The translations under genes and the position numbers were made by a program. This document shows positions 17,786 through 26,666 of a DNA stretch of 45,819 bases, piece by piece (the stretch's first letter is position 1; each line of letters begins with the position of its first letter). The DNA is taken from positions 1 to 45,819 of the forward strand of contig QHZB01000232.1 of assembly GCA_003224525.1 (NCBI GenBank). Reading direction: 5' to 3'. This stretch comes from Acidobacteriota bacterium (GTDB lineage: Bacteria > Acidobacteriota > Terriglobia > Acidiferrales > UBA7541). The notes under the pieces were generated by a model. The model was given only the letters and a program-made list of their open reading frames with translations. It made no database searches and was not told where the DNA came from.

Positions 17786-18124
17786 ATGAACCCTCTTGGA
17801 AAACCGGCCGCGGACAAGCAACGCTGCGTATTTTGCGGTAAGTACATGGCCGGGCATCTGAAGCAGTGCCCCTTTTGCCGCGAGGCAGTTCCGCAGGTGC
17901 AATTGTCTCGTCGCACAGGTCCCGACGGTCGCCATCAAATCCGGCGCGGACTGCTCTACATGCTTCTCGCGGGTGTGATTCATTACTTCGCGGGCGGCTA
18001 TAGCATGCCTTTCCAGCTTCCCGTTCTCATCCTGCCGCTGGTGACAGATTACCTCTCGCCGCTGCTTTTCTTGGGTGGTCTAGGAATGACGATCTACGGC
18101 CTCTTCCTCCGGATTAAATCCTGA
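17786..18124 (+). CDS. zinc-ribbon small membrane protein
   Basis: A 112-residue protein with an N-terminal double-cysteine zinc ribbon (CVFCGKYMAGHLKQCPFC at about residues 14-31) followed by two hydrophobic segments (LLYMLLAGVIHYFAG and LLFLGGLGMTIYGLFL). The architecture, a zinc ribbon on the cytoplasmic side of a small helical membrane protein, is common among unnamed bacterial proteins, and no specific role can be given. The ATG follows an unremarkable upstream region with a GGCAGC purine patch. It is monocistronic as far as can be seen. Confidence 0.7.
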   Translation: MNPLGKPAADKQRCVFCGKYMAGHLKQCPFCREAVPQVQLSRRTGPDGRHQIRRGLLYMLLAGVIHYFAGGYSMPFQLPVLILPLVTDYLSPLLFLGGLGMTIYGLFLRIKS

Positions 18125-18355
18125 TCCATTTTCCGCCTCTTTGGCGTTGGCATTCGAACCAGCAAAGCTTTCCGAAAGCCAGGCAGGAGAAATGCCGGGC
18201 GGACAAGGAAACCTGTTCGAAAGGCCAGCGTGACCGATTGGAGTAGTCCCCTGCATTCGAATGCTCCCCCCGGCGCCGGCGCGTGGCCTACTAGCAGTGA
18301 GGCCGCATCCGGCAGCCTCCAAAATTGTCGCGATACATTCAATAGAGGAGTAACT

Positions 18356-18928
18356 ATGAAAAGATCATCGTTGGTTGTTGCATTCGTGGCGTTGGGTGTT
18401 TCCCTGTCCATGACGATTGGTGCGGAACGCGCCGGGGCGCAAGGTCCCGCGGGCGCGGGCGCTTCCACAGCGGCGCAGGGAAGTTCGAGCTCCTCGGCCT
18501 CGCATAGCTCGCGCTCCCTCAATCCCATCAAGTGGGTGAAGAGAGACAAGGGTTCCAAGAATTCCCCCGATTCGAACGGCAGCAGGAGCGACGTCGAAAA
18601 AAAGCTGACGCCCAAGCTGCGGGCCCAGGGTATCTTGCCGGCCAATTCGAACGCCACCGATGCTTGCGCGCCTTTCACCGCGCTGAATGAATGTCTCGCC
18701 GCGCTCCACGCCAGCTACAATCTCGCATTGGAGTTCATTTGCCTGCGCGCGAATGTGACGGGCGTGCACTCCAACGCCGATCTGTCCGGGTGCAAAGGGG
18801 CGATCGCCGACCAGGCCCAGAGCCTGAAAAAGGCGATACATGAGCTGAGTCCCAGTGCCGACGCAAAGGGAGCAGCCAAGAACGCCGAGCAACAAGCCAA
18901 GGACGATCTGAAGGATCTCGGCGCGTAA
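18356..18928 (+). CDS. secreted Ser/Ala-rich hypothetical protein
   Basis: The ATG at 18356 has AGAGGAG just upstream and opens a signal peptide (VVAFVALGVSLSMTIGAERA, cleavage near AGAQG). A low-complexity Gly/Ala/Ser linker (QGSSSSSASHSSRS) follows, then a basic stretch and a C-terminal helical domain with three or four cysteines (TDACAPFTALNECLAALHAS, FICLRANV, LSGCKGAI) that may form disulfides. The last 35 residues are Ala/Lys-rich helix. No family is recognised. Just downstream, at 18970-18984, lies a small CTCGGC-GAA-GCCGAG hairpin without T-run. Confidence 0.7.
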   Translation: MKRSSLVVAFVALGVSLSMTIGAERAGAQGPAGAGASTAAQGSSSSSASHSSRSLNPIKWVKRDKGSKNSPDSNGSRSDVEKKLTPKLRAQGILPANSNATDACAPFTALNECLAALHASYNLALEFICLRANVTGVHSNADLSGCKGAIADQAQSLKKAIHELSPSADAKGAAKNAEQQAKDDLKDLGA

Positions 18929-19125
18929 GGCCGAAGCCGGAGAAAAATCTCAACGCGGTTGAACAGAGTCTCGGCGAAGCCGAGGAAAACTTGCACGAAG
19001 TCGAAACGGGGCGGCGCCGGTGAAGGCATCCGCCCTGTTTTATTTGAAATTCACAACCGTTGCGGCTTCGGGCCCTTGCCTTTTAAATGCCAGAACCATC
19101 CGGAAACAATCTTGCGACGAGCGCA

Positions 19126-20970
19126 TCACGATTGCACGTAACCAGACCCTGCCAAAGCGGAGGGGCCGGAATGCTGCCCCGGCGCAGAAGAAGGTGAGGC
19201 ATCTGGGGAAGACCCGGAAGAAGCAGCGGCTGAGGCGGAGTAGGGGGACGCAGCCGACAAGGGGACATCGGTGTCCGACGTGGCAGCGGCTGCTGCAGCG
19301 CGGTAGCGCACGATGAGAAGCGTGAGGTCGTCGGCCTGGTGGGCGCCGCGGGCGAAGTTTTCGACGGCTTCGAGGACGCATTTCTGGAGTAGCTCGAGGG
19401 GGCACTCCAACTGGCCGGTGAGGAGTTCCTTGAGGCGCGGGATGCCGAACAATTGCTCGTCGGGATCCATGGCCTCGGTGACGCCGTCGCTGAAAAGCAC
19501 GAGGGTGTCACCAGGCTCGAGCTTCAGGCAAACGGCGGTGTATTGCGCTTCGGGAACGAGGCCGACGGGATAGGAGCCTTCGGTAAAGGCCTCTTCGGCA
19601 ATGCCGCGGCGGATCAGGAAAGGCGAAGGGTGGCCGGCGTTAATGTATTCGAGATGGCCTTCTTGATCGAGAATGCCGAAGAACATGGTGGCGTAGCGGC
19701 CGACCTCCGAGTGATCGCACAGGAAGCGATTGACATGATTGAAGACGCGCGCGGGATCGGTGCCGACAGTCATGCCAGAGAGCGCGCCCTGAAGCATGGT
19801 GGTAAGAAGCGCGGCGCCGAGTCCCTTGCCGGATACGTCAGCTATGAGAAAAGCGGTGCGGCCATCGCAAAGCGGGAAGACATCGAAGTAATCTCCTCCC
19901 ACCGATAAGCAGGGAAGATTGAAGCCTGTGACGGAGAGGTGCGGATATTCGCGGAAATCGCGCGGGAGAAGAGCTTGCTGAATGTCGCGGGCAATGTTGA
20001 TCTCCTGCTCGAGGCGCTGGCGCTCGCGTTCGCGTTCGACGAGGCGGGCATTATCGAGAATGCTGGCGGCGTCGGCCGCCAGGGCGTCTAGGATCTGACG
20101 GTCGAGTTTCGAGAAAGCGGCAGGACGGCGCGAATCCAAATACAGGACGCCGAGAAAATCACCGCGCTTGAGGTCGACCATGGATTCCTGAGTACTGGCG
20201 CGGGACAAGGCGTAAAGAGGAATCACGACGACGGCGCGCAGGCGCTGCGCGACGATGCTCTGCGCGGCCTGCAAATCCACGTCGGCTTGCGCGAGGTCTT
20301 CGGTGATGACCGGAGACTGCTGCTTCAGCGCGAGCTGGATGGCGGTCTGGCTAGGCGTGAGGCTTTCAGGGGGAAGACGAAGTCCGCCACTGCGCCGCGC
20401 GAGTTTTACTTTCAGGGCGCCGGCGCAATCGGTTTCGAGTAGCAAACCGCGATCGGCGTCGGTGACGGATACGGCGTGATCCAGCATGTGGCCGAGCACC
20501 ACGTCGAGAGGGAGCTGGGAATGGAGCAGTGAGGTCGCTTCAAGGAGACGCTTGAGCTTGATCAGGCCGCCGGCCGGCTCCGAGCTGGTGATGTGCTCCA
20601 TGCGGGTGAGCAGTTGTGGAAGGGAATCGTCGTCCGAACTTTTGGCGGAGCGGAAGATGATCTCGTAGGAGTCGTCCAGGCCGAAGGTGATGGCGTCGCC
20701 ATCCTGGAGTTCACGACTTTCGACTCTTTCGCCATTGACGAAGAGGCCGCGGCGCTGGCCGCGATCTTCGAGATAGAAACGATTAGCTTCGATCACCACC
20801 GCGGCGCAATTGCGGGAAATGCGGCGGTCGGAGAGCTGCAAGTGGTTGCCGGTCTCGACGCCGCGGCCGATCATAAACGGCGTTTGGGTGATGCGGGCGT
20901 AGCGGCGCGCGCCGTCGGGGGAGACGACTTCGAGAACTGCTTCACCGGCTAGGGGAACGGTGTCAGGCAT
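19126..20970 (-). CDS. FHA-GAF-PP2C (SpoIIE/RsbU-type) serine phosphatase
   Basis: The start is placed at 20970 (MPDTVPLAGE) because the FHA domain follows at once and upstream residues look non-coding; the product is 614 residues. FHA domain at about 10-105 (GRGVETGNHLQLSDRRISR, the phosphothreonine-binding face), GAF domain about 150-330, short coiled coil, then a PP2C/SpoIIE domain about 370-570 with metal-site motifs VGGDYFDV, DVSGKGLGAALL, LFSDGVTEA and ADDLTLLIV. The tail is about 45 residues of Ser/Ala/Pro low complexity. Such proteins dephosphorylate anti-sigma antagonists or other targets in response to signals sensed by GAF. Its partners are not adjacent. Confidence 0.9.
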   Translation of the reverse strand: MPDTVPLAGEAVLEVVSPDGARRYARITQTPFMIGRGVETGNHLQLSDRRISRNCAAVVIEANRFYLEDRGQRRGLFVNGERVESRELQDGDAITFGLDDSYEIIFRSAKSSDDDSLPQLLTRMEHITSSEPAGGLIKLKRLLEATSLLHSQLPLDVVLGHMLDHAVSVTDADRGLLLETDCAGALKVKLARRSGGLRLPPESLTPSQTAIQLALKQQSPVITEDLAQADVDLQAAQSIVAQRLRAVVVIPLYALSRASTQESMVDLKRGDFLGVLYLDSRRPAAFSKLDRQILDALAADAASILDNARLVERERERQRLEQEINIARDIQQALLPRDFREYPHLSVTGFNLPCLSVGGDYFDVFPLCDGRTAFLIADVSGKGLGAALLTTMLQGALSGMTVGTDPARVFNHVNRFLCDHSEVGRYATMFFGILDQEGHLEYINAGHPSPFLIRRGIAEEAFTEGSYPVGLVPEAQYTAVCLKLEPGDTLVLFSDGVTEAMDPDEQLFGIPRLKELLTGQLECPLELLQKCVLEAVENFARGAHQADDLTLLIVRYRAAAAAATSDTDVPLSAASPYSASAAASSGSSPDASPSSAPGQHSGPSALAGSGYVQS

Positions 20971-21477
20971 GGGCGAAACCCAATGCGGGAATTGTAGCAT
21001 GCGCGAGGAGGCATTGAGGCGGCGAGGTAGAAATGGCGGGCCCGGGGCAGGGATCACCATCTGCTTCCTGCTTAACAAAAGAATCGCCCCACCCCTCTTT
21101 AGTATGGAACAGCGGATTCTAAAGGGGTTGCGCTGGCGTTCTTCGGAAGTGCGGATCCCAAAAGACTTAGCAGAGCGTGGTTTATGACGAGTAACCAGAC
21201 AGGAGTGAAGGCGCTGCTAACATAGGAACACGGAATCCTTGGGACTGCGGATTCCGGAGCGGAGCAGCTGGGATGGAGGGGGAGTTTCAAAATTCACGCC
21301 TGCGCGGGTAATAGATCTGTCGGATGTGTACTGAGTTGTAATTCAAATGAGCCGTGAAAAAGTAGCGGAACCCCAGACGAGGAATTTTCCACCCTGCGCT
21401 CTTATCGAGGCGCACCTGGCTTGATAGCGGAAGGTGCGTCACTCGTTTCCGGGCTGGCGGCGCTCAGAAAAGTGACA
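20971..21477. other. intergenic gap with imperfect GGATTCC repeats
   Basis: No coding frame is supported. GGAATCC (21232-21238) and GGATTCC (21249-21255) form a 7-bp inverted repeat with a 10-nt spacer, and related words (GCGGATTC, GCGGATCC) recur from 21110. No T-run follows, so a terminator is not claimed. It should contain the upstream region of the phosphatase gene. Confidence 0.3.
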
Positions 21478-22560
21478 TCATTTTGGAAACGGGCCGGCCA
21501 TGATCGGCCCGGGCAATAGGGGCTCCCAGGCTTTCTTGCAATGAGCACACTGCACTTGCGGGTGGCCGGAGTCACTGGGCCCTGAGTCTTGGGTGACTGC
21601 AAACGAGTTTTTCTTATCGCAGTAAGGGCAAATGACATCGACCATAACGTGGAGGGGCGTGAGTGTGGTCCCCATTTGAAGGGTTTTTTCCGGGGCCTGA
21701 CGGTTCTCCTTTGGCAGCGATTGCGTTTTCCTGCCAGCCCGCTTGCTGGCGTACAGAGCTTCATCGGCGCGCGCAAGCAATTCCTCCGGACGCTCGCCCA
21801 TTTCGTACTGTTTCCATCCTGCCGAGAAGGTGACGGGAATCTTCTGGCCATGCCAGTTCACTTCCAACGAACCGAGGCGTGCTAACACAAGTTGCAGCTG
21901 CTCCAAGGTGCACTCCGGAAGCAGAACAAGAAACTCGTCGCCCCCCAACCGAACAGCCAGGTCGGCCCCCCGGACGACTTTGTTCAAACGGGCGGCAAAT
22001 TCCAGCAATACTTGATCACCAGCCGGATGGCCATGCGTGTCGTTGATCTGCTTGAAATTGTTCAAGTCCAACGTGAGGACGGTCAGGGGATGCCCCTTGC
22101 GTTCCGAGCGAGCCACTTCCGCGGCCAGGCGTTGCTCGGCAAAACGGCGGTTGTACAGACCGGTCAGTGGATCAACCATGGCTAGATTGCGGAGAAGCTC
22201 GGAATGACCTTGTTTCTCGGCGAGCTGACGGCGAAGTCGCTTGATGAGAATTTGTTGGGAGATCGTATAGATATTGAAAATGACGACCAGAGCAATCAAA
22301 CCAAAAACAGCTTCGACCATCTTGATCTTAAAAATGGTGTCCGCTCCTTCACGCACTGCGGGGAGAGCGAGCGCGATGACCGCAAAGGCGAGAAGGAAAA
22401 TAACAAAGATAGAATAGCCCCAGACCCACCAGTCGCGCTTCTCGATTCGACGAAATTCGTTTGCAAGCTCTCGATCGCGCGCCTTTAGAGACGGCGGGAT
22501 GGGTTGGATGTAGGGGTCACTCATGGGGTGGAGAGGGAGGCCAAGAAATTCACCGTTCAT
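21478..22560 (-). CDS. membrane diguanylate cyclase with C-terminal zinc ribbon
   Basis: The protein has two N-terminal membrane helices (WWVWGYSIFVIFLLAFAVIA and AVFGLIALVVIFNIYTI), then a GGDEF domain with an intact active site (RLGGDEFLVLLP) and an RxxD inhibitory site (RGAD) five residues before it, so synthesis of cyclic di-GMP with product inhibition is expected. A C-terminal extension ends in a zinc ribbon (CPYCDKK and CAHCKKAW), an unusual addition. ATGs at 22560 and 22524 are both possible starts; neither has a clear Shine-Dalgarno. A PilZ-domain gene about 2 kb away is a plausible effector, by inference. Confidence 0.9.
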   Translation of the reverse strand: MNGEFLGLPLHPMSDPYIQPIPPSLKARDRELANEFRRIEKRDWWVWGYSIFVIFLLAFAVIALALPAVREGADTIFKIKMVEAVFGLIALVVIFNIYTISQQILIKRLRRQLAEKQGHSELLRNLAMVDPLTGLYNRRFAEQRLAAEVARSERKGHPLTVLTLDLNNFKQINDTHGHPAGDQVLLEFAARLNKVVRGADLAVRLGGDEFLVLLPECTLEQLQLVLARLGSLEVNWHGQKIPVTFSAGWKQYEMGERPEELLARADEALYASKRAGRKTQSLPKENRQAPEKTLQMGTTLTPLHVMVDVICPYCDKKNSFAVTQDSGPSDSGHPQVQCAHCKKAWEPLLPGPIMAGPFPK

Positions 22561-22797
22561 TCAAGTTAAGCCTATTGAAAACACCGGTCAAGGCTAATTC
22601 GGCGTAATTTACTATATTAGGTACTTCCAGGATTTAGGCCAAGTTGAGGCCTATCTGCCCGGCGGATGTCTCAGTAAAATGCCAGGTACGAAGCAGTTAC
22701 GGGGAGCCGCTGGGCTTCGGCCAAGAGTCCCATCTGGTTAGTACTCCTGTCCCATTGGCCAGGCTGGAGCATCTCGGTAAGATGCAGTTGAACAAAA

Positions 22798-23205
22798 ATG
22801 GTCTCGATCTTCATCCTAGTGTTCGCCGTAACTGCCCTGGTGAGATTCGGAATCTCGCAATGGCGCGCGATTTGGATATCGGCCGCCAATCAGCAGCTGT
22901 CTGACTCGCTGCAGCTAACGGCGGGAATTGATGGCGCGGCCATTGGCGCCGCCGATTTCAGCACACTCCTCCAGTTCTGCAGCGAGGTATCTCCTGATTT
23001 GAAAAAGGCAAGCCCATGGCTTAGAGAAGTGTCGGCCTACTATCGGGCTATGACGACATTCGAGCAACTTTTCAGAGTGAAGGTTCCCTCCATTTCTTCA
23101 TGGGCGAAGGGCGAAATGCAGATCTGCTCGCGCTATGCGGCGGTGGTTCTTGACCAAAGTCTCTCCATGAAAATGGAGCGCCGGCTTGCGGCGCGCGCCA
23201 ACTGA
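22798..23205 (+). CDS. hypothetical protein with one N-terminal membrane helix
   Basis: A 135-residue frame beginning with a hydrophobic segment (VSIFILVFAVTALVRFGI) followed by a soluble helical part (FSTLLQFCSEVSPDLKKASP, WLREVSAYYRAM) and a basic tail (MKMERRLAARAN). Codon use is consistent with neighbours and there is no competing frame. I recognise no family. It lies alone, divergent from the diguanylate cyclase with about 240 bp between them. The ribosome-binding site is weak (AAGATGCAG region). Confidence 0.5.
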   Translation: MVSIFILVFAVTALVRFGISQWRAIWISAANQQLSDSLQLTAGIDGAAIGAADFSTLLQFCSEVSPDLKKASPWLREVSAYYRAMTTFEQLFRVKVPSISSWAKGEMQICSRYAAVVLDQSLSMKMERRLAARAN

Positions 23206-23394
23206 CTCAAATAAGGCGGGTTCCACCTCCCTTCGAGATTCAGGCAAGCGCCGCAGATGCGAATCCATCTTCAGGGTATTTTCACGATCGCGGGGTGGAG
23301 TTCCCAGATCGTTTGCACCTTCGCGGAGCCGCGGTTGTGGTCAAAGTCTTCAAAGGCCATCCCTAGGACATCCACTGGCAAGGCGAGTGGCAGT

Positions 23395-23854
23395 TCACCG
23401 TTTCGTCAGCTGGGATTGAGCATTCTGGCGAGCGCTGCAGAATTCACTATCCACAGGGGTTTCCACGATGACTCTCGGAGCGCTCTTGTCCGCGGTCATA
23501 GAAATCTCGAAGTGCACATCGCAGTCGGCGGCATTGACACTCGCTCCCTGTAGAAATGCAGTTGCTACATGGAACATTTGAAGCTCCCGCCCCGTTCGCG
23601 ACGCATCCGGGTGCGACGATGACGTCCTGCGTCCAACTGAGAATGGTATCAACCCCAATCTCTTGCGCAGCAATGCCGGGAATCGGGACGTGCTTCGCCA
23701 AATGGCGGAAATCAAGAATGTCCGGCTCGATCGGGCGGGCATTTGCAAAAAGATCCTCAGGATTCGGCTGCAGCACGCCATAGGCGGTGCCATTGCAGCC
23801 GACGCTCAGTAACCCCAATACCGTCAGGAATCCCACTACCAAAGTACGTTTCAT
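23395..23854 (-). pseudogene. frameshifted lipoprotein-like gene
   Basis: From an ATG at 23854 the frame encodes a lipoprotein signal (KRTLVVGFLTVLGLLSVGC, lipobox LSVGC) and about 80 further residues up to DTILSWTQDVIVAPG. Beyond that, natural-looking sequence (RELQMFHVATAFLQGAS, DCDVHFEISMTADKSAP, VIVETPVDSEFC) continues in another frame to a stop at 23395. A single-base indel near the CCGGG at 23607-23611 would restore one protein of roughly 152 residues. Either the gene is inactive or the base call is wrong. No family recognised; outer-membrane or periplasmic location is expected from the lipobox. Confidence 0.6.
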
Positions 23855-23885
23855 AGATGCACCTATATGTTTGATGCCTAAGGCA

Positions 23886-24188
23886 CTAGAAGGGCGTGCC
23901 CGGATATTCATCTATAGCCGTTTCAAGGACAGCTCCAGGGTGACTGCCGGTTGCTTTCACGCCGACCGGAGTGAAAGACCGGAGTGAAAGGATGACCGGG
24001 AAAGGAAAGATGCCGCGCTCTCGGCCAAAGTAAGTTTTCGGCTGCTTTAGAGCGTTTACTTGATGCACTTTTGGGGGCTTTACCGGATGGACAGTGACAC
24101 TTCGTACCGTGACTGTGGAGGCCGGAGCGGGGAGTACGGGATGAGGTCCATCCAGAGATTGCTGACGGCTGGGTCCTCTTTCCTGCAC
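23886..24188 (-). CDS. possible hypothetical protein upstream of the lipoprotein-like gene
   Basis: A 100-residue leftward frame ending 31 bp before the lipoprotein start. The middle and end (STVTVRSVTVHPVKPPKVHQ, RSFTPVGVKATGSHPGAVLE) look plausibly coding, with strand-forming valine/threonine patterns, while the first 20 residues do not, so the real start or frame upstream is uncertain and a frameshift near 24130 is possible. A 13-bp tandem repeat (GACCGGAGTGAAA twice, 23964-23989) lies inside. No family assigned. Confidence 0.25.
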   Translation of the reverse strand: MQERGPSRQQSLDGPHPVLPAPASTVTVRSVTVHPVKPPKVHQVNALKQPKTYFGRERGIFPFPVILSLRSFTPVGVKATGSHPGAVLETAIDEYPGTPF

Positions 24189-24391
24189 TTATTGGAGAAG
24201 GCTGCGGTGTCGATTTGGTGCCCCGAGTTGTGGGAGTGACCAAATCCACAGATCAAGAACCAGAGGGACAAGTTGAGTCCCTCTGGCCATCCTACTGATT
24301 CGACCGTATCGATGCGAAGAATGCGACTAGCGTTTTTTCTGCTGGTCCATTCGAAGCAAATCTAAGGCAACCCGGCTGGCAAGGACCACTA

Positions 24392-24647
24392 ATGACCGAG
24401 ACTCCAACCTACCCATACCTCGCGAGGCGTCCAAGGGTGGCCACGTCACGCACGCTGATATGGACTGAAGAGCCGCGTTTTCAGGTATGGGGTTGCCCCC
24501 GATGCAGATGGGTGTTCCATCCTTCGGGGTCACCCGACGGCCAAGTCGCTTGAGGGAATGAAAGAGGAGTACGCGCGGCTGCGCGATAAAGAACTTGCCG
24601 CCCATGTTTGCGCTGAAGATCCCAGAGCCAGCATGGCAAAGGCCTAA
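24392..24647 (+). pseudogene. small CxxC protein gene with a frameshift
   Basis: From ATG 24392 a 53-residue frame (TPTYPYLARRPRVATSR, then PRFQVWGCPRCRWVFHPSGS) stops at 24553. In another frame, overlapping from about 24520, KSLEGMKEEYARLRDKELAA and HVCAEDPRASMAKA continue to a TAA at 24647. Joined, the two parts give an about 85-residue protein with a WxCxxC motif, a WVF-x-PSG turn and a charged helix ending in HVC, a layout I associate with unnamed small proteins of Acidobacteriota. One inserted or two deleted bases near 24535 would explain the break. Also too short for routine gene calling. Confidence 0.5.
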
Positions 24648-24703
24648 CTGGCGCGGCGGCCTGGAGGCGGGGCCGCCGGATCGCGGGGAAGAAAGAAGCC
24701 GCC

Positions 24704-25090
24704 CTAACGGGACGGTGCTAGGAAAAGAGGCGCCCTCCGAGTCTGACTGCACGCCAAAGCGCGAATCCGGTTCATTAGTGCTACCAGGTTCGGGCAGTCC
24801 CGGTCGGTTATTGCCGTGAATTTCAAACCCACTCCGCCGTTGGGAATCAGATGTTGCACGACGGCTTCGACCCTGATCTGTCCTTCCCGAACGAGAAAAT
24901 CAAGCTTGGCCTTCTCGCCCACGGGCCGCGGAGTTGGCGTGGAGAGGAATAGCCCTCCCACGCTCAGGTCGCAAACACGGGAAACATCATCCATTCCATA
25001 GCAGCTCCAATAAACCCACACATCGTCGCCCGTCTCGACTCGAGAAACCATTCTTCTGGAATAGCTTATTCTTGCCGGCGCGGTTGCCAT
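24704..25090 (-). CDS. PilZ-domain protein
   Basis: A 128-residue single-domain protein. The RxxxR loop (RMVSR near residue 13) and the DxSxxG motif (DLSVGG near residue 42) that bind cyclic di-GMP are both present, followed by beta strands ending in GVGLKFTAI, the usual PilZ C-terminal strand. It is therefore a likely cyclic di-GMP receptor. The diguanylate cyclase at 21478-22560 and the polysaccharide synthase operon near 38 kb are possible upstream and downstream partners, by inference only. The ATG at 25090 is followed directly by a basic N-terminus, as usual for PilZ. Confidence 0.82.
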   Translation of the reverse strand: MATAPARISYSRRMVSRVETGDDVWVYWSCYGMDDVSRVCDLSVGGLFLSTPTPRPVGEKAKLDFLVREGQIRVEAVVQHLIPNGGVGLKFTAITDRDCPNLVALMNRIRALACSQTRRAPLFLAPSR

Positions 25091-25337
25091 GTGGATCTCC
25101 TCAGGCCCTGCAGATTTGGGCGGTTAATTGAGAGAACGAACGACCCGACGCAAGGTTATTGCGGACAATACCCAGATCTTCCGGAGCAGACAATCAGGGG
25201 AATACCCTAATTGCTATACAGGATTTACCTGCTCGTGGGATTGGTGCAGCTGCAATAGTAAGAAAAACCGCGCTCCTGCCACGTCGCGGTATTCGGGGGC
25301 CGGGGGAGAAGGGCGTGGGAGCGTTGCACCCCCCATG

Positions 25338-26621
25338 TCAGGTGGTAGTTTTGTGTGGAGAAAGGCTTTTAGCTTTGGCGGGCTCAAGATTGGGGAGGAA
25401 GGCGGTAAGGATGCCTATGGCCGGGAGGTATGAGCAGAGGTAGTAAACAAAATTGAGGCTGGTGAGGTCCACGAGTTTGCCAAGAAGGGCCGCGCCGATG
25501 CCGCCCATGCCAAAGGCGAAGCCGAAGAATAGGCCGGAGACGGCGCCGATTCGTCCGGGCAGGAGTTCCTGAGCGTAGACCAGGATGGCGGAAAAGGCGG
25601 AGGCCAGGATCAGGCCGATGATGACGCTGAGGACGCTGGTCCAGAAAAGATTGGAGTAGGGCAAGAGCAAAGTGAACGGTAAAACGCCGAGTATGGAAAC
25701 CCAGATGACGTATTTGCGGCCGATTTTGTCGCCCACGGGGCCGCCGATGATGGTGCCGGCGGCGACGGCGCCGAGAAAAATGAAAAGGTGGAGCTGAGCG
25801 CTCTGAAGAGACACGTGAAATTTGCCCATCAGATAAAACGTGTAATAGCTCATCAGGCTGGCCAGGTAGAAAAACTTCGAAAACATGAGAGCCACCAGGA
25901 TGGCAAGCGAGAGCGCGATTTTGCCGGTGGGCAAAGTGGCATGGGCATGCGCCGGGGGCATTGCGGCGAGACTCGCGGGGTCGGCGGTGAAGGATTCTGG
26001 TGAATAGGATTTGTGATGTTTCGTCCAGGTGCCGATGTTCGCGAGCAGGAGAATCCCGAAGAAAGCCAGAAACGAAAACCACGCGAGACTTGATTGTCCC
26101 TTGGTGAGCACGAAGGCGGCGAGAAGCGGACCGAGCGCGGAGCCCGCGTTGCCGCCGACCTGGAAAAGCGATTGCGCCATGCCGTGCTGCCCGCCGGAAG
26201 CCATGCGCGCGACGCGCGACGATTCCGGGTGAAACACGGCGGAGCCGATACCCATGAGGGCTGCGGCGGTGAGGACGGTTGCGTAGCTGGGGGCCAGCGC
26301 CAAAGCGAGTAGGCCAGCCAGGCTGATACCCATGCCCACAGCGAGGGAATAGGGTTGAGGGCGGCGGTCGGTATAGAGACCGACGAGCGGCTGGAGGACG
26401 GAGGCGGTCAATTGCAACGTGAGGGCGATCAAGCCCACCTGGCCGAAATCGAGATGGAAGGAGTTCTTGAGGAGCGGATAGATCGCGGGGATCAGTGATT
26501 GCAGCGTGTCGTTCAGGAGGTGGCAGAAGCTGATGGTGAGAAGAATTTTGAAGACGGTCTTCTCGCCAGTGTCTCCCGGAGCGGCTGCCCGAATTGCAGT
26601 CAAGTTTGTGTCGCTAGCCAT
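25338..26621 (-). CDS. MFS exporter, fosmidomycin-resistance (Fsr)-like
   Basis: A 427-residue, 12-helix major facilitator. Family traits of Fsr are visible: SFCHLLNDTLQSLIPAIYP at the start of helix 1, the loop 2-3 element GLYTDRRPQPY, and GSAVFHPESSRVARMASGG in helix 4, with the second-half motif GGPVGDKIGRKYV. Fsr-type proteins export fosmidomycin and related compounds; here the natural substrate is unknown. A long cytoplasmic loop (about residues 200-235) separates the halves. It lies 45 bp downstream of the class-IV aminotransferase gene on the same strand, so co-transcription is possible. Confidence 0.9.
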   Translation of the reverse strand: MASDTNLTAIRAAAPGDTGEKTVFKILLTISFCHLLNDTLQSLIPAIYPLLKNSFHLDFGQVGLIALTLQLTASVLQPLVGLYTDRRPQPYSLAVGMGISLAGLLALALAPSYATVLTAAALMGIGSAVFHPESSRVARMASGGQHGMAQSLFQVGGNAGSALGPLLAAFVLTKGQSSLAWFSFLAFFGILLLANIGTWTKHHKSYSPESFTADPASLAAMPPAHAHATLPTGKIALSLAILVALMFSKFFYLASLMSYYTFYLMGKFHVSLQSAQLHLFIFLGAVAAGTIIGGPVGDKIGRKYVIWVSILGVLPFTLLLPYSNLFWTSVLSVIIGLILASAFSAILVYAQELLPGRIGAVSGLFFGFAFGMGGIGAALLGKLVDLTSLNFVYYLCSYLPAIGILTAFLPNLEPAKAKSLSPHKTTT

Positions 26622-26666
26622 CTAGAGCCGGAGTCCCTGAAGCAGTGGCGAAGGGCCGCATAGTTT

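Noticed and set aside
24327-24752. 141-residue minus-strand frame
   Set aside because: It lies over the plus-strand small CxxC gene, whose two halves show much better coding character.
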